NCBI RefSeq assembly: GCF_001411555.2
Contig: NC_049904.1
Span: 24,813,370-24,877,369, forward strand
Source of the DNA: Juglans regia
Taxonomy: Eukaryota > Streptophyta > Magnoliopsida > Fagales > Juglandaceae
Direction of reading: 5' to 3'
DNA: 64,000 nt
The notes beneath the pieces were generated by a model, which was given only the letters and a program-made list of their open reading frames with translations, was not told the DNA's origin and made no database searches. Position numbers and translations under genes: made by a program. The stretch's first letter is position 1. The number at the start of each line of letters is the position of its first letter. Positions 10,641-22,198 of the stretch are shown one piece after another.

Positions 10641-11241
10641 ATGAATGAGACTGATCTTCCTTCCCTGTGGGAAGGATTAAAGTTAACAGAAGAAGAAGAA
10701 CATGTTTTTAGCCTTTTTTCAGAGACTCTCCAAGTATCTGAGGTTAAAGGATAACATTGTTTTTTGGCATTGGTGGTGGCTGAAAGAGGAGTTAACAAGG
10801 AAGGTTTTCGTACTACCATGTCCTAGGTTTGGAACTCAAAAGGTTGGATGAAGTTCAAGGAGATTGGTGATAATCGTTTCCTGGTGGACTTCCAAAATGT
10901 GGAGGATAAGAATAGAATTATATATGGAAGGACGTCCATGGTTCTTTGACAAATGGCTGGTCTCATTGCAAGATTTTGATGGCTGCAAAGCTGGGGATGA
11001 TATTGATTTCACAACTGAACCTTTCTGGGTGCAATTACATAACTTCCCTTTAGTAGAGATGACCAATGATATTGGTTCTGATCAGATAGGCGCTGGTGTA
11101 GGAAAAGTGCTGAAGGTGGATGTTGATAAGGATTAAGGTAAGGGGTGGGGTAAGTTTCTTCGTGTTCGAGTGCTTTTGGATATTACTAAGCCATTGTCTC
11201 GTTATTGCAAGACTGTTGTGCAAATTAAGGCATTAAAATGA
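10641..11241 (+). pseudogene. Degenerate LINE ORF1 (DUF4283 domain)
   Basis: From the ATG at 10641 the translation begins MNETDLPSLWEGLKLTEEEE. Across several frames it then gives the DUF4283 pattern of plant L1 LINE ORF1 proteins: GWMKFKEIGDNRFLVDFQNV, then MEGRPWFFDKWLVSLQDF, then PFWVQLHNFPL, then VGKVLKVDVDKD. A terminal LRVRVLLDITKPLSR corresponds to FMRVRVQLDITKPLQRR in the minus-strand LINE at 62660. Frameshifts and stops are frequent, no ORF2 follows, and the domain ends at TGA 11239-11241. This is a truncated nucleic-acid-binding ORF1. Confidence 0.7.
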
Positions 11242-11499
11242 AGTATATTAATCTAAATTGCAAGACTTTCCCCCTTGTTATTGCCACTACAATGTTTGTC
11301 GGATGCACGCCAACCTTGGAGCAAGTTGGATGATAGTCGATGCCTCCTTGCATGCATGCTGGTGCTCAAACATTTTCTTTTGCACAGGAAGTTTTCAAAG
11401 TTTTGAGAGTTCACTGATCTAATACACAAATATATTTTCCCGAGTTTTTTAATTATCGATATCCTTTTTGTCAAAATTTGAAGTAGAAGTTTTTTAATA

Positions 11500-11650
11500 T
11501 TCTAAAGAAAACTATCTTTAGAATATAGTTTTTTAATATTATTTTTGTTTTAGGATTTGAAAAAGTTGAATTTTTTATTATATTTTGTTTGAAAGTTTGA
11601 GAAAGTTATAATGATTAGATGAGATTTATTAAGATAAACTCTGAATCCCA
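11500..11650. mobile_element. Partial copy of the abundant AT-rich MITE family
   Basis: The string TTAATATTATTTTTGTTTTAGGATTTGAAAAAGTTGAA and the phrase AGTTATAATGATTAGATGAG match the body of the complete copy at 50849-51062 and, in reverse, 15127-15317 and 56231-56790. No clear termini. Confidence 0.4.
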
Positions 11651-13545
11651 ACAGCTCCAAACTGGATCGTTAAGAACACACACTGTGCTTTTTATATGTG
11701 ATGATGTGAAGGTTATGATCTATAAAAACAAAATACTATGTTTAGTTAAAATATATTAAAGCAATGAAATTTATTAATTGAGCTTGAGCAAGGAAGGCCT
11801 TTTTTTTTCCTTTATTTTTTTTTATTTTTTATTTTTAATGAGCAAATTGCACTAAACTGAAAGTAGAGGCACAAGGAGTCTCCTTGGAGTGCACTAGCAA
11901 ATGCTTTCAATAAAGTGCTTGCGTTAGTTTAAAGAAAAATAAAAGGAAAAGGATAAAAAGAAGTAATGGATTAGTACTACTTGCCCTTCTTTCTTAGCAA
12001 AGTGAAAGTGGGATTTATTGTTATTCAATATTCTTTAAAAGGCTGTAATTATTGGCCACAACCTAAGTACTACAAACAACCTGATAAATGCTTTAATCAT
12101 AAAGGAAATTTACAAAAAAGTAAACTCATACACTAACATGGTTTGATGTGATTTATCGGGTTGCAAGTCATTTTTATTATAAAATAAATCTTAGGGATGT
12201 AAATTTTCGGTCCATCATCCCCCCGTGGGCCACTTTTTCAGTTTCAACCCAATTGACTTTAGTAGTCAAGTTTTGGCCCAAGTCTTGATTTTGAGACTAT
12301 TTTTAATCTAAATTATTATTAACATGCAAAAAAATAGAAAAGGAAATAGAAAAAGATGCAAAAATTGATAGCATATATTATTTTATATGGTCAGTGATAA
12401 TAGATTATATGAAAATTATTAATAAATAATTTTCAATATGTATATCATTAATAAATAATTGTCAATTTTTCATTCATGACCATACATGCTTTATACTTGC
12501 TTGCAACTTAGGTATTTTACAAAAACTTATTTAATAACTTTAATTAGATCATGATGTAGATGTTAGTTACTAATTATTTAATGGTGGGACAATGGGACTT
12601 ACAAAAAATGCTTTATACTGTCATTAGTAACTAGATAATTGATTTATGATATATTATTAATTGATAGTATATATTATTTAATATTTAATATTTTATATGG
12701 TCAATGATAATAGATTATATAGAATTACATCATTCATTTATATAATTACTATACAAAAATAATATATTAAATTATTAAAAATACGTATAAAAATATATAT
12801 AGTTCGGTTCAATCTTATCCAAATTACGTCAATTTATAAAACAATTTCAATTCATGAATTTATTTTTATAAAATCTGGTTGTTATCCAGCATTTGTCAAC
12901 CACTAGTATTGTGACATTTTTGTTGGAGGTTTTTACTTTTACTGTTTTCGTATTCGCATTCAAACAGAAACAAGACAAAATATCTAAAGTGAAAACGTCA
13001 GACCAGGAAAAAACAAAGGAAAATGCTCTTGTCGATGATTTTTCTCGTGTTACAGCAGTGTCCTTTACAAAGGAAAATTCTTTGAGTTTTTTACTCAATG
13101 ATTAACTAAGTATTTTTTTATAAAATGTTTAAGAGAATTAAAAAAAATGAATGAATGAAAAAAAAGAAAATGGCATTGTCTGTAACTTTTCTCGTGGTAC
13201 ACCCTCAATGAGTGTAGTAATGCCATTTGCAAAGGAAAATGCTTTGTCTCGGGGCCCAAGGATGGGTTCCAATTTTTTTTACCTAATGATTAAGCAAGCA
13301 TTTTTTTAATGATAAAAGAGAAAAAATTGTAGTCTTGCAAATCCCCTTCGCTATCTCTGATAGCAACACCCATACCCCTCCTTTCATTCTCCTTATCATG
13401 AGCAAAATCAAAATTGACTTGAAAATAAGGCCAAGTTTATGGTCTCCATCTCTGTCCTCCTTCCCTTATCTGATCTCTTACTGCTATACCAGCCTGCTTT
13501 TGATGCACAGCTTGCTTGTAAGAACACAAATCAGCCATAGCCAAT
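11651..13545. other. Intergenic, no gene seen
   Basis: Low-complexity AT-rich DNA. Two similar passages, GAAAATGCTCTTGTCGATGATTTTTCTCGTG near 13019 and GAAAATGGCATTGTCTGTAACTTTTCTCGTG near 13168, suggest a local imperfect duplication. Nothing else is recognisable. Confidence 0.4.
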
Positions 13546-13646
13546 TCTAAAATTGCTGCAAGGTGTTTAAATTTGTTTTAAAAAGCAAAAGCATTTCTAA
13601 AATTGCTGCAAGGTGTTTAAATTTGTTTTAAAAAGCAAAAGCATTT
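13546..13646. repeat. 50-bp tandem duplication
   Basis: Two adjacent copies of a 50-base unit, recognised by AGGTGTTTAAATTTGTTTTA at 13561 and again at 13611, are essentially identical, so the duplication is recent. The unit has no coding content. Confidence 0.85.
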
Positions 13647-14416
13647 CTCCTTCATGACCATATTCTGTGAAGAATGACTGAGACCAGCTCCAATTGTTCC
13701 AAGTCTAACCTCTTGTATAATGCAGACTACAGCATCTCAAAATCAGTAAAATTTCTTTGCCATTTCTTAATAGGGCTTGATATTGTGAATTTTTTTTTAA
13801 ATATTTAAGGGGACTTAAAAAATGCATAAAAAAAAAATGTCCTTTTGCAGAACTCAAAACACAAACTATATATCTGATACCTTTTTGTTTCCTTAGCATC
13901 GTCGTTTGGATGGCAATGTCGTGCTTTTACTTTTATAGTACTTTTATTTTTTATTTTTTCTTTACTCGTGGAAATCTTCAAGCTGGCTAGTCAACTTTTC
14001 CCTTTGCTGAGATAATTCTACATCACTTGGCCACTGGAAGAAGCAGGAAACCTAGTCATGTTGATCTACTTTCTACTATTTTTCTTTTTTAAATTTCCCT
14101 TTTCCTCTTTTTTCCTTTTTTTCTTTTGAAAAATCCAATTTTCTCGATCCATGGAATTATGTGTGACGTACGGATCATGGCATCACATTATGCTACCTTA
14201 TCCCACTTTGTGATCAACCTATTCCTTCTCTTCAAATGTAATGGTATTTTGCCGAATGAAAAATAAGATTGCTCATATAAACTACAATAAAAAAAGAAAA
14301 TTGAAAGATTTGATCTACATATAAGTCTTATACACGAAAATTTATACATTGACGTGATTTAATGTGATCCATTATATTAGAAAGCTCTTTTTATTTTTGT
14401 AAAGTAGACTTGACAT
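13647..14416. other. Intergenic, no gene seen
   Basis: AT-rich sequence without a credible open frame, domain, or recognisable transposon end. Confidence 0.4.
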
Positions 14417-14640
14417 CACTACATGCAATAAAATTAATTTCTAGGGACCAAAAGCTTTATATTTCATCACCAGCTCGTCCCAAAAGTGTTCGAAAGGATT
14501 TTTTTGAGACAATTTTTTTTCATCCCTAATATGTGTTCGAACATCAAAAATACCATTCGAAAGGAATTTTTTGGGATGAAATTTTTTTGTCCCTAATAAT
14601 TGTTGGAACACCAATAATTCCATTTGAACAAATATTTTTC
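14417..14640. repeat. Repeat with CACTACA start and GGGATGAAATTTTTTTGTCCC motifs
   Basis: It starts CACTACATGCAATAAAATT and contains several copies of a phrase built from TTCGAAAGGA(A)TTTTTT and GGGA(C/T)GAAA/TTTTTTGTCCC. This resembles the interior of small CACTA-related elements. The opposite end and target duplication were not found, so the call is tentative. Confidence 0.35.
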
Positions 14641-15126
14641 ATTTAAAAGAAAAAATAATAATTTGATCCCCAAAGCTTTATGCAAATAAATTTTGTAATT
14701 GTACTATTATTTTCACATTTTAACATTATATTTTTAAAATTTAGATAGATAATAAACATTCGAATGGGTTTTTAGCCAATAATATTTGAATAGCTTCACT
14801 TTTTATGTTCAAATGTAATTTTTTCCATTCCATCATTGAAAATAAAAAGAATTTATTTATAAAGAAATACAACAAGATAATTAATTATGAGTGTAAATAT
14901 AAACAAAGTCTCGTGAATACAAGCTCATGATTATCCCAATATTATCAATAATAACAAAGTTATAAAATTGTATGTTAATTACAAACAAAGACGCAAATAT
15001 CACTTCATTCAAACCCATCAAGTTGAATATAGCATATATGACCTTCACTCTTCTTGCATGAAGTTCGTCTAATCTATCACTAAGAGTTCCTGCAAAAACG
15101 TTCGTAATTTAACAATTAAACTCTAT
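14641..15126. other. Intergenic, no gene seen
   Basis: AT-rich non-coding DNA with no repeat structure or frame that I can support. Confidence 0.4.
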
Positions 15127-15318
15127 AGTCCTGTTTGAATAGTGAAAGTGTTTCATCTCATCTTAGAACTTTTTTAAATTTTCACATAAAATATAATAAA
15201 TAATTCAATTTCTCAAATATCAAAATAATAATAATATTAAAAGATAGGATTCTAATAATATTTTATTTAACTTTTATCTAAAATTATCTTATCTTATTTC
15301 ACTATTCAAACGGGGCAA
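15127..15318. mobile_element. Complete AT-rich MITE (GTTTGAATAGTGAAA family)
   Basis: The ends are inverted: CCTGTTTGAATAGTGAAA at left, and the complement of the right end reads GCCCCGTTTGAATAGTGAAA. The subterminal TCATCTCATCTTAG and the core AAAATATAATAAATAATTCAA recur in copies at 43876-44050, 50849-51062 and 56231-56790. It is non-coding. Confidence 0.65.
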
Positions 15319-16289
15319 ATCTAGGTCCTCTTTGACCGAACTTGTTTTCATATAGTCTATCACAAAATTTTCCAAATCGAGCAATCAAATGTTGAATGCA
15401 AAGACAACATTGATATCACACAATTCACTAGGCATCATGTAAATCAAAGATGAGATTACATCGAGCCATATAAGAGTTTGTTATTTTTGAACGTATGTTG
15501 TACACAGCCTTGGGTTCAAGCATTTCATCAAACACTTTGTATACAGTCGCAGCCATAGAACTTGTATGAGACAAGCAATGAAGAAAACACAACTTAACAA
15601 CACATAAATTAACCACCATATAATCCAAGACCTCACTTGTGGTGCTATCAAATGCAAGGGGTTTGGAAAATCACAAAGCAAACGGTAACTCAACAAATGA
15701 AAAACATAGTAACAAATGAGAATTTGCTGAAGTTAGAAGATATTATTGCAACTTATGTTCTGTACATATGAGGGTATATTAAATTATTAATATAGCATTA
15801 AGAGCTAAGGCTTTGTACTAACAGTTTGACTAACAAATTTCTTGCAAACGAAGCTAACTCTAACTAACCAATGCTAAGAGAATCACACTTATATGTTAAG
15901 TCTAAGAAAAGGCAACAGGCACCCACAGTAGCCTTTATATTGAAATTGCAGAATCCATAAAATTAATGATATTCTCCAATATTTTATCTTGAGTATCTGC
16001 ATATCATTATTGCTATAAAATTAGAGAAAGGAAATTCTTCATCTTCGATTTTGTCATCTTTAAGTACAATATTTTTGTGTTACATTATAAATAATTTTAT
16101 AAAAAAATGATTTGTATAATCGTAAAATATGCAAGCTGCACACCTTTCGTTCTGAAAAAATAAGCAATCTCGAAATCTACATATAAATAAAAAAATTAAA
16201 AAAAAAACTCAGTTTTTTTATGGTGGACCCTTTTTTTTAAAAGTGAATGCATGAAATTTGTACTTTTAAGATTATATTTACCATTACTT
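15319..16289. other. Intergenic, no gene seen
   Basis: The small frames near 15428-15696 lack recognisable domains. No repeats were identified. It ends at the promoter-like segment of gene C. Confidence 0.4.
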
Positions 16290-16408
16290 TAAGCATGATT
16301 TTTCTTTCTATTTAAACGACACTCCCAGCTCCCAGGCTTCCCCTTACACGATCACTTTAGTTAAAACCACACCAACTTTCGCAGAAAGAAAAACCTCTCA
16401 CATTAATA
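16290..16408 (+). promoter_or_regulatory. Core promoter and leader of F-box gene C
   Basis: A TATA-like TCTATTTAAACG lies at about 16308-16320, roughly 90 bases before the ATG, within TTTCTTTCTATTTAAA, a block shared with A and B. The leader ACCACACCAACTTTCGCAGAAAG also matches B (CCACCAACTTTTCGAGAAAG). Confidence 0.5.
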
Positions 16409-18020
16409 ATGGACTCTCCTCCTCCAGCTCCATCACCACCTCCACCTCCACCTCCTCATCATCTACCCGCCGACCAGTACAGGAATTGGCTGGATCTGCC
16501 CCAGGAATTGACGGAGTCTATCCTCAAGAGGCTTAGCGTCATCGAGATCCTGACCAGTGCGCAAAAGGTGTGCTTGCCCTGGCGTGACATCTGCAATGAC
16601 CCCTACATGTGGCGAACCATCAACATGGGCTACCTCGTCCAGGACTCATGGGACATGCCCTACGACCTCGAGGATATGTGTCGCCAAGCCGTCGATCTCA
16701 GTTGTGGCCAGTTGGTGAGGATCAAAGTCGGCCACTTTTGTACCGACAACCTCCTTGTGTACATCACTGAGAGGTAGTAGAATCATAAAACGATGGCGTA
16801 TAATTGGAATGCGTAAAAGCAATCATCACACCTGCATCATGCCAAAACTACTCTAAATACATATTTTTCATTTTCTGGTTTAATTTTGCATGGTGTGCTC
16901 TGTTGTTATGGCGTTTGTAACTATATAATGTAAACGGAAAGAGTCTTGAGGATGTTTAGAGTTTTCCCCTTCATGTTCAAATCATGAAATTTTAAACCTT
17001 CAAGAGGCTTATGTGATTGGCTGCGTTTGGTTAATGGGGAAGTTAGCTGCTTGTTCTTCCCTCCGGCCTGATCCCTCTCGGCCTACCTGTCATAGCCTCA
17101 TAGTTTTCCGTAATCCGTAAGTGACAACTTTTTGGGTTGATACATGGCTTCAAATGCATGCATGGAGGAAGCTGCTTTAATTTGTGCGGCGTGGATGAAT
17201 AAAATTGGTGCATGATATGGCATGCAACGCAACCCTCATAGAAATAGAGACGCCAATGACATGCATATTGTTAGAATTGCATTCTATTCATCATTGTGCA
17301 AGTTACAATGTGGCCTAAGGTAGCCTTTATATAGGAGGCAAACCACTACAATGTCCTCACTTAAACCATGTGGGACATACCATTCGTACAAACTATTCAC
17401 ACACTCACATATACACTAATACATATCATAGAAAAACTCTTCGTTGATCAGACTTTGTTCTCTGATACAGTTCACATTCTATGTGGGGGGGCTCATTTGT
17501 TTTGCCCTAACTTCATGGCATTTTTCACAGTTCAAGTGGGCTCAGATACCTTGGACTTTCATGGTGTGAAATTTCGTATACGGGGTTCAGTGAGGCAGTT
17601 GCAAATATTCCATTATTGGAAGAGCTTGAACTTTCATACTGTTCATGGACAGAAAACTTTCTGGAAGTTGTTGGCCGCAGTTGTCCCCATTTGAAGTCAC
17701 TCAAATTGAGACGTGAGGTTTATGGGGGAGATCAGGAGTGTGATCTTTCGGCAAATGCTATTGCAGAGAACATGCCTAGATTAGTCACACTCGACCTTGT
17801 TGGGAATAAGCTGACTAATAATGGTTTGCTGGCCATACTTGATGGTTGTCCTCACCTTCAAACACTGAAACTTCGGAATTGTCGTCGTGTCTCTCTGCAA
17901 GGGGATGTTGGAAGAAAATGCTCTGAACGGATAAAAAACTTGCGGCGGCTTGATTATTCCAATGATCACCAAGAATTTGATGAAATACTGGAAGCTGATA
18001 GTGGATATCATGATTACTAG
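16409..18020 (+). CDS. F-box/LRR protein C, SKIP19/FBL23-like, intact
   Basis: This is a two-exon gene: exon 1 at 16409-16773, GTAGTA donor, 757-bp intron, TTCACAG acceptor, exon 2 at 17531-18020. The joined length of 855 nt gives 284 aa with no internal stop. Order: a Pro-rich N-terminus (residues 3-20), F-box from W27 (NWLDLPQELTESILKRL, then EILTSAQKVCLPWRDIC) to about 73, the conserved DLSCGQLVRIKVGHFC linker, then about five leucine-rich repeats from residue 124 (LRYLGLSWC, LLEELELSYC, LKSLKLRRE, LVTLDLVGNKL, LQTLKLRNC), ending in an acidic GYHDY tail. The family (for example Arabidopsis F-box/LRR-repeat protein 23 and SKIP19) joins ASK1-CUL1 ubiquitin ligases through the F-box and binds substrates by its LRRs. 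The substrate here is unknown. It is the only intact member among the copies in the window. Confidence 0.88.
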
Positions 18021-18196
18021 CTATGACAGCCACCATGAAAATTTAGGGCTAGCTTGAATATATAGATCACTTTATCTAACATTACTCTTATTTGATTTGA
18101 AGACTCTTATTTGATACGCTTTACTTGTAGAACAATCATCTAATGTTGCAATTGAAATGTAGTGGGATAATGTTACAAATTAGATATTTTAGGACA

Positions 18197-19380
18197 AATC
18201 CTCCGACCAGTACTACAGGAATTGGTTGGATCTTTCCCTTGATGTGACGTCGTTGATACTCGGAAGACTCGCATCCTAACCTGCTCGCAAATGGTGTGCA
18301 TGCACGTACTGGGCGTAACGTCTGCAACGACCCTTCCATGTGGCGCACCCTCAACATGGGCCAACTTCAGGGACTTATGGCCGAGGTACGGGCGCTACGA
18401 CGTCAGGAAGATCTACCTCGGCGCAGTAGATCTCAGTTGCGGCCAGTTGGTGGGGATCGAAGTCGGCAGCTTTTGTGACGACAATCTCCTCAAATACATT
18501 ACTGAACGGTACTATTATTATTATTTATTTATTTATTTTATCAATTTCATTATGTATGTTTTATTTCGATTGTTATTTTCTGATGTTGTTGTTTGGGATT
18601 GATTTGAAAAATTCTAGGTTTGAATTTTATTTGTACTGATATATCTTGATGGCTTCAATTAGTACGTGCCTTGAGTGTGAGAAGCTGCTTTGTGCGTTGG
18701 GGATGAATTAAATTATTTCACGATTTGGAGTAGTACAGTACTGGACAGTGCTCCCACTACGCACTGGGCTTTATTTAATGGGTGATGCTACAGCCCCCGC
18801 TGGCGGCTCCCGCTGGGGCTGTAGGATTATTTTATATATTTTTTATTTAAATAATTTTTTATATAGATTTTTTAATATTTTAAAAAAATAATAAATTTAA
18901 AATATTATTAAAAAAATATTTTTTTAATCAGAAATTAAAAAAATATATATTTAATTTCTTGGAACATTTTTTTTTTCTGCATAATATATAAAAAAAGAGA
19001 CCGCATTGACACCGAATCGAACCTAATATATAGAAATATAGGCCCCAATGACATGCATATCCAATAAAAGTTTTTCATTGACACTTTATTCTCTTATATA
19101 AATTATAATATTCTATGTGGTGGCGGCTCATTTATTATGCCTTTTTATTACATTTTTAACAGTTCAGGGGAGCTTAGCTATAAACTACTGGTGCTTCAGT
19201 ATTTCAGATAAGGGATGGAGTGAGGTTGCTGCAAATATTCCATTATTGGAGGAGCATGAACTTTCATACCGTTCTTGAAGCACTGAAAAATTTCTGGAAG
19301 ATTGTGGATATTATGATGACTACTACTACTATATTGACGATGACTTTGAAGACTGGTCTTGGATCAGAATCATCTGATTG
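18197..19380 (+). pseudogene. F-box/LRR protein pseudogene D
   Basis: The sequence lacks an ATG region and begins CCTCCGACCAGTACTACAGG. Exon 1 (to 18508, CG|GTACT) is homologous to B but broken by several small indels: the F-box DVTSLILGRLAS and the later block DLSCGQLVGIEVGSFCDDNL are in different frames. The intron holds a 168-bp insertion (18780-18947). Exon 2 starts after AACAG at 19163, soon meets TAA, then keeps ISDKGWSEVAANIPLLEE before another frameshift. It has lost most LRRs and ends in an Asp/Tyr-rich tail near 19320-19380. It stands 176 bases downstream of intact gene C, so a failed tandem duplicate. The Harbinger element is inserted in its 3' flank. Confidence 0.8.
18780..18947. 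mobile_element. 168-bp insertion in the intron of pseudogene D
   Basis: Compared with the paralogous intron of A, which runs directly from CTTTATTTAAT into TTCTTGGACA, copy D has extra DNA flanked by the 8-bp repeat TATTTAAT (18772-18779 and 18948-18955). The insert starts GGGTGATGCTACAGCCCC and has a GC-rich hairpin (CTACAGCCCC..GGGGCTGTAG at about 18788-18826), then A+T-rich DNA. It lacks a matching inverted end, so its class is uncertain. Confidence 0.6.
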
Positions 19381-19937
19381 AGTTGGAGCTTTAATTGAGC
19401 GATTTTTGTGCTGCTATTATCTATTGGATGGCTTAATGCATTCCCATCCGCTTTCCTAATTGCCCGTTATCTCTATATTTTGGGAAAAGTTTTGGGGAAA
19501 CCTTAAAATTGGGTCCCTCCCATCCAGATCCCTAAATTAGGATTTAATTTAGGGTTGCTACAATAGTTCTCCAAATTTGGAAAACTATTGAACATCCCCA
19601 ATCGACCCAGCCGTTCCTTTCCTGTTGTTGGTCTTGCATGAAGATCTCCCTCGAGTCTCGAGTGCCCTCGTTCTAACGGCCCTCTCTCACACCGTTTGCC
19701 GCCATCTTCAGAGGCCCCTTCATTGGCCAGATTTCATGTAAGTCTCTGTCCTTCTCTCTCGCACAAATGCACTTCTTGTTTCAGTGTTCTCCATGTTTGA
19801 ACTCTATCATTCTCTCTCGCACAAATCAAACACACTCAAATCCCAAATTGCCATGGCTTTTATTTGTGACATTGCACAGTTTAAACTTGTTGATTGGTGG
19901 TATTTGGATCTTTGGGCACTCAAAATTGAAAATCTTT

Positions 19938-20565
19938 GGGCACTCAAGATTGAGTATGGTGATTTGAGTTTTTGCTTATTTGAGTTTTTGTTCTCATAGT
20001 TTTTCTCTCTATTTTTTTATGGTTTTTGTAAGCAGATCAGATGCTCATAGACTAGCACAAGCAAGCAAAAGATGTTTTGATCTCTCTCGAAGGAATTTTT
20101 TTGCTTTAAACCCTCTCGAGAATGTTACAGGGAAGTCATTTGTAGTTGTAGAGGGGTCTGGATGCTGTTTGGCTTTTTCATTTCATAGGCTTATACTCCT
20201 TTTACATGGGAAGAAAAAAATCAGTTAGTCTGAGTCCTTGTTCTCATTTTACATGTGCAGTATTTCAATCATAGGCTGCAATACTTGACTAGGTATTGAC
20301 TACAATTTGGACCACCAAAGTTACGAATGGCAATGCAACCTGGCAGACTAATTCAAGGTCAGAACTTCAATGTTTGCTACAATAGTATTATACTATATGT
20401 AAAATGACTACTTTCCCTCCATTAATCGCTTGGGTTGTTCATTAGGTTAACCTTTTGAAATCTACAGTAGGTGCTTCTATTAGGGGAAAGAGTAATGTCT
20501 TGAAAGTAGAAAGGAAAGCAGGGCTTGGTGGAAGGAAGCCGCTTGGTTATTCATCGGTTTGAATT
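19938..20565 (+). pseudogene. PATRONUS-like gene fragment inside the Harbinger element (copy 1)
   Basis: It matches 26612-27225 at roughly 90% identity. Upstream non-coding sequence (19938-20326) is followed by an ATG at 20327 giving MAMQPGRLIQGQNFNVCYN. An intron-like stretch beginning GTAAAATG and ending CTACAG follows, then GASIRGKSNV..ERKAGLGGRKPLG, after which homology stops at about 20560. The LIQ.QN.NV start and GGRKPLG box are typical of plant PATRONUS/securin-like proteins, which restrain separase and APC/C in cell division. Only the first two exons are present, so it cannot encode a full protein. Confidence 0.6.
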
Positions 20566-22198
20566 ATACACTGTTTCAACATTATTCTTTATGGATTCAA
20601 GGATACATTGCTTTTTATAATTGATTTCTTTTTTTATAGGAAATAGACATCATTTCATTCCATGGAGAAAGTAAGTTACACCTGTGATTTCATTATCTTT
20701 GTTTTCATTTTCTTTCTTTATGGACTCTGCTTTAATTGATTTCACTATCTTTGTTTTCATTGTTATCACTTTCATTGTTTTCATTGTTTTCATTATATTA
20801 GTTTCCCTAACCCATCATGATCGACCTGGACTAATTTATGCTAATGTTTCATGTGATGTTTATAGCCATGATTATCCACCAGCTATTGCCTCTTTTATTT
20901 CTTAATATGTGAATGATGCTGCATAATAATTGGTGCATTGATCATCACCTTGCAGCTATATAAATTTCCTCCAAGACTCTTTTGCTTTGTTGTTTTGTTT
21001 CTCAATAATTATGCATGCACCTTCAACCAAGTTACCTCATTATATTTGAGATATATTGCTTCTCTCCTTGGTGTTTAGTTCTAACTTTGTCCATTGCAAC
21101 TTTTGGTGTTGATTTAGGACTATTCTTCGGGGTTGTATGTCTAGTGCAGGGCTGTGATGATGGTTCTAATTATTCCATGGGAGGGGATTAATTCACAAGT
21201 ATTCTTAATGGGGCTCCATCGATATGGCAGGGTAATCCGAACCCGGATGGCCACCAAGTATTTTGTGATAATTTTCACAAAAGGCAACCGGGGTTTAAGG
21301 TTTTGCAGCCATTCGAGGTTGAGCTTCTGCCTTACGCATGTTGTGAATAAGAAAACCATTCTGAGCCACATGGAACACACATTCTTTATGAAAGCGGATG
21401 TGAATGCTCTCATTCATTTAGCATCAAAATAGTTTTTTTATCATCACTATTTGATTCTTAAGTGACATGGATTTATTCATAGCATGTTCATTTATTCAAC
21501 ACATAACCATTTAGCATTGCTTTCTGTTATGATCATTACTTTCTTACTTTCTCATTTATGTTTTTATGCTCTAATTCATTTTGCATTCTGCTTGGTATTG
21601 GATTAGAACTCTATGTTTTAATCCATATATTTTATTCTCTCATTTCTGTTTTGACAAATATTTATTCATTTTGTATGTTGATTTCCTGTTGTTTGGATTT
21701 TGGAAATTGAAGCATGGCAGACACGTTGTGATTTAATAATGTTGAATTATTTTATTTGTTCCTTTAGAACATTCTGTTTTAATCCATATATTGCTCACTC
21801 ATTTCTATTTTAATGGTCTTAGTCATTTGCATACTACTCAGTATTGTTTGGATTTGGTAAATTATATTCCTTTGGTGTTATGTTGTGATTTAGTAATGTC
21901 GCTCAGTTTTCTTTGTTATATTAGAGCATTCTTGTCGTTGAGTTTTTATGCTCTAACCCTCTCGACTGTGATGATGACAAACTCTTGTGGGGTCACAGAA
22001 CATTTGGCACATACCTCCATGGCATGGTAACCCAAATGACCAATAAGCAGTGGCAATTGATTGTTGCCTCCATTCGAGGGTGCCAAATTTCCTATATGTT
22101 ACCATTCGGTTTCTGAGCCGGTTAATAAAATTGCGTCTCTATGTTTCTTAAGTGTCTAACATGTCTACCAACTGTTGTGTGTCTATAATTTCTTCGAT
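20566..22198. other. Non-coding internal region of the Harbinger element
   Basis: T-rich DNA with local duplications: TTTTCATTG is repeated at 20753-20790, and TTTTAATCCATATATT followed by CTCATTTCT recurs at about 21617 and 21777 (period near 160). Around 21200-21310 and 21990-22100 two related passages mention CCAT..ATGGCA(GGG)TAA and CCATTCGAGG and could be decayed copies of one another. No domain is recognised. Confidence 0.45.

Noticed and set aside
13335..13550. 71-codon frame with a hydrophobic stretch
   Set aside because: No domain, no gene context, and it runs into a tandem duplication.
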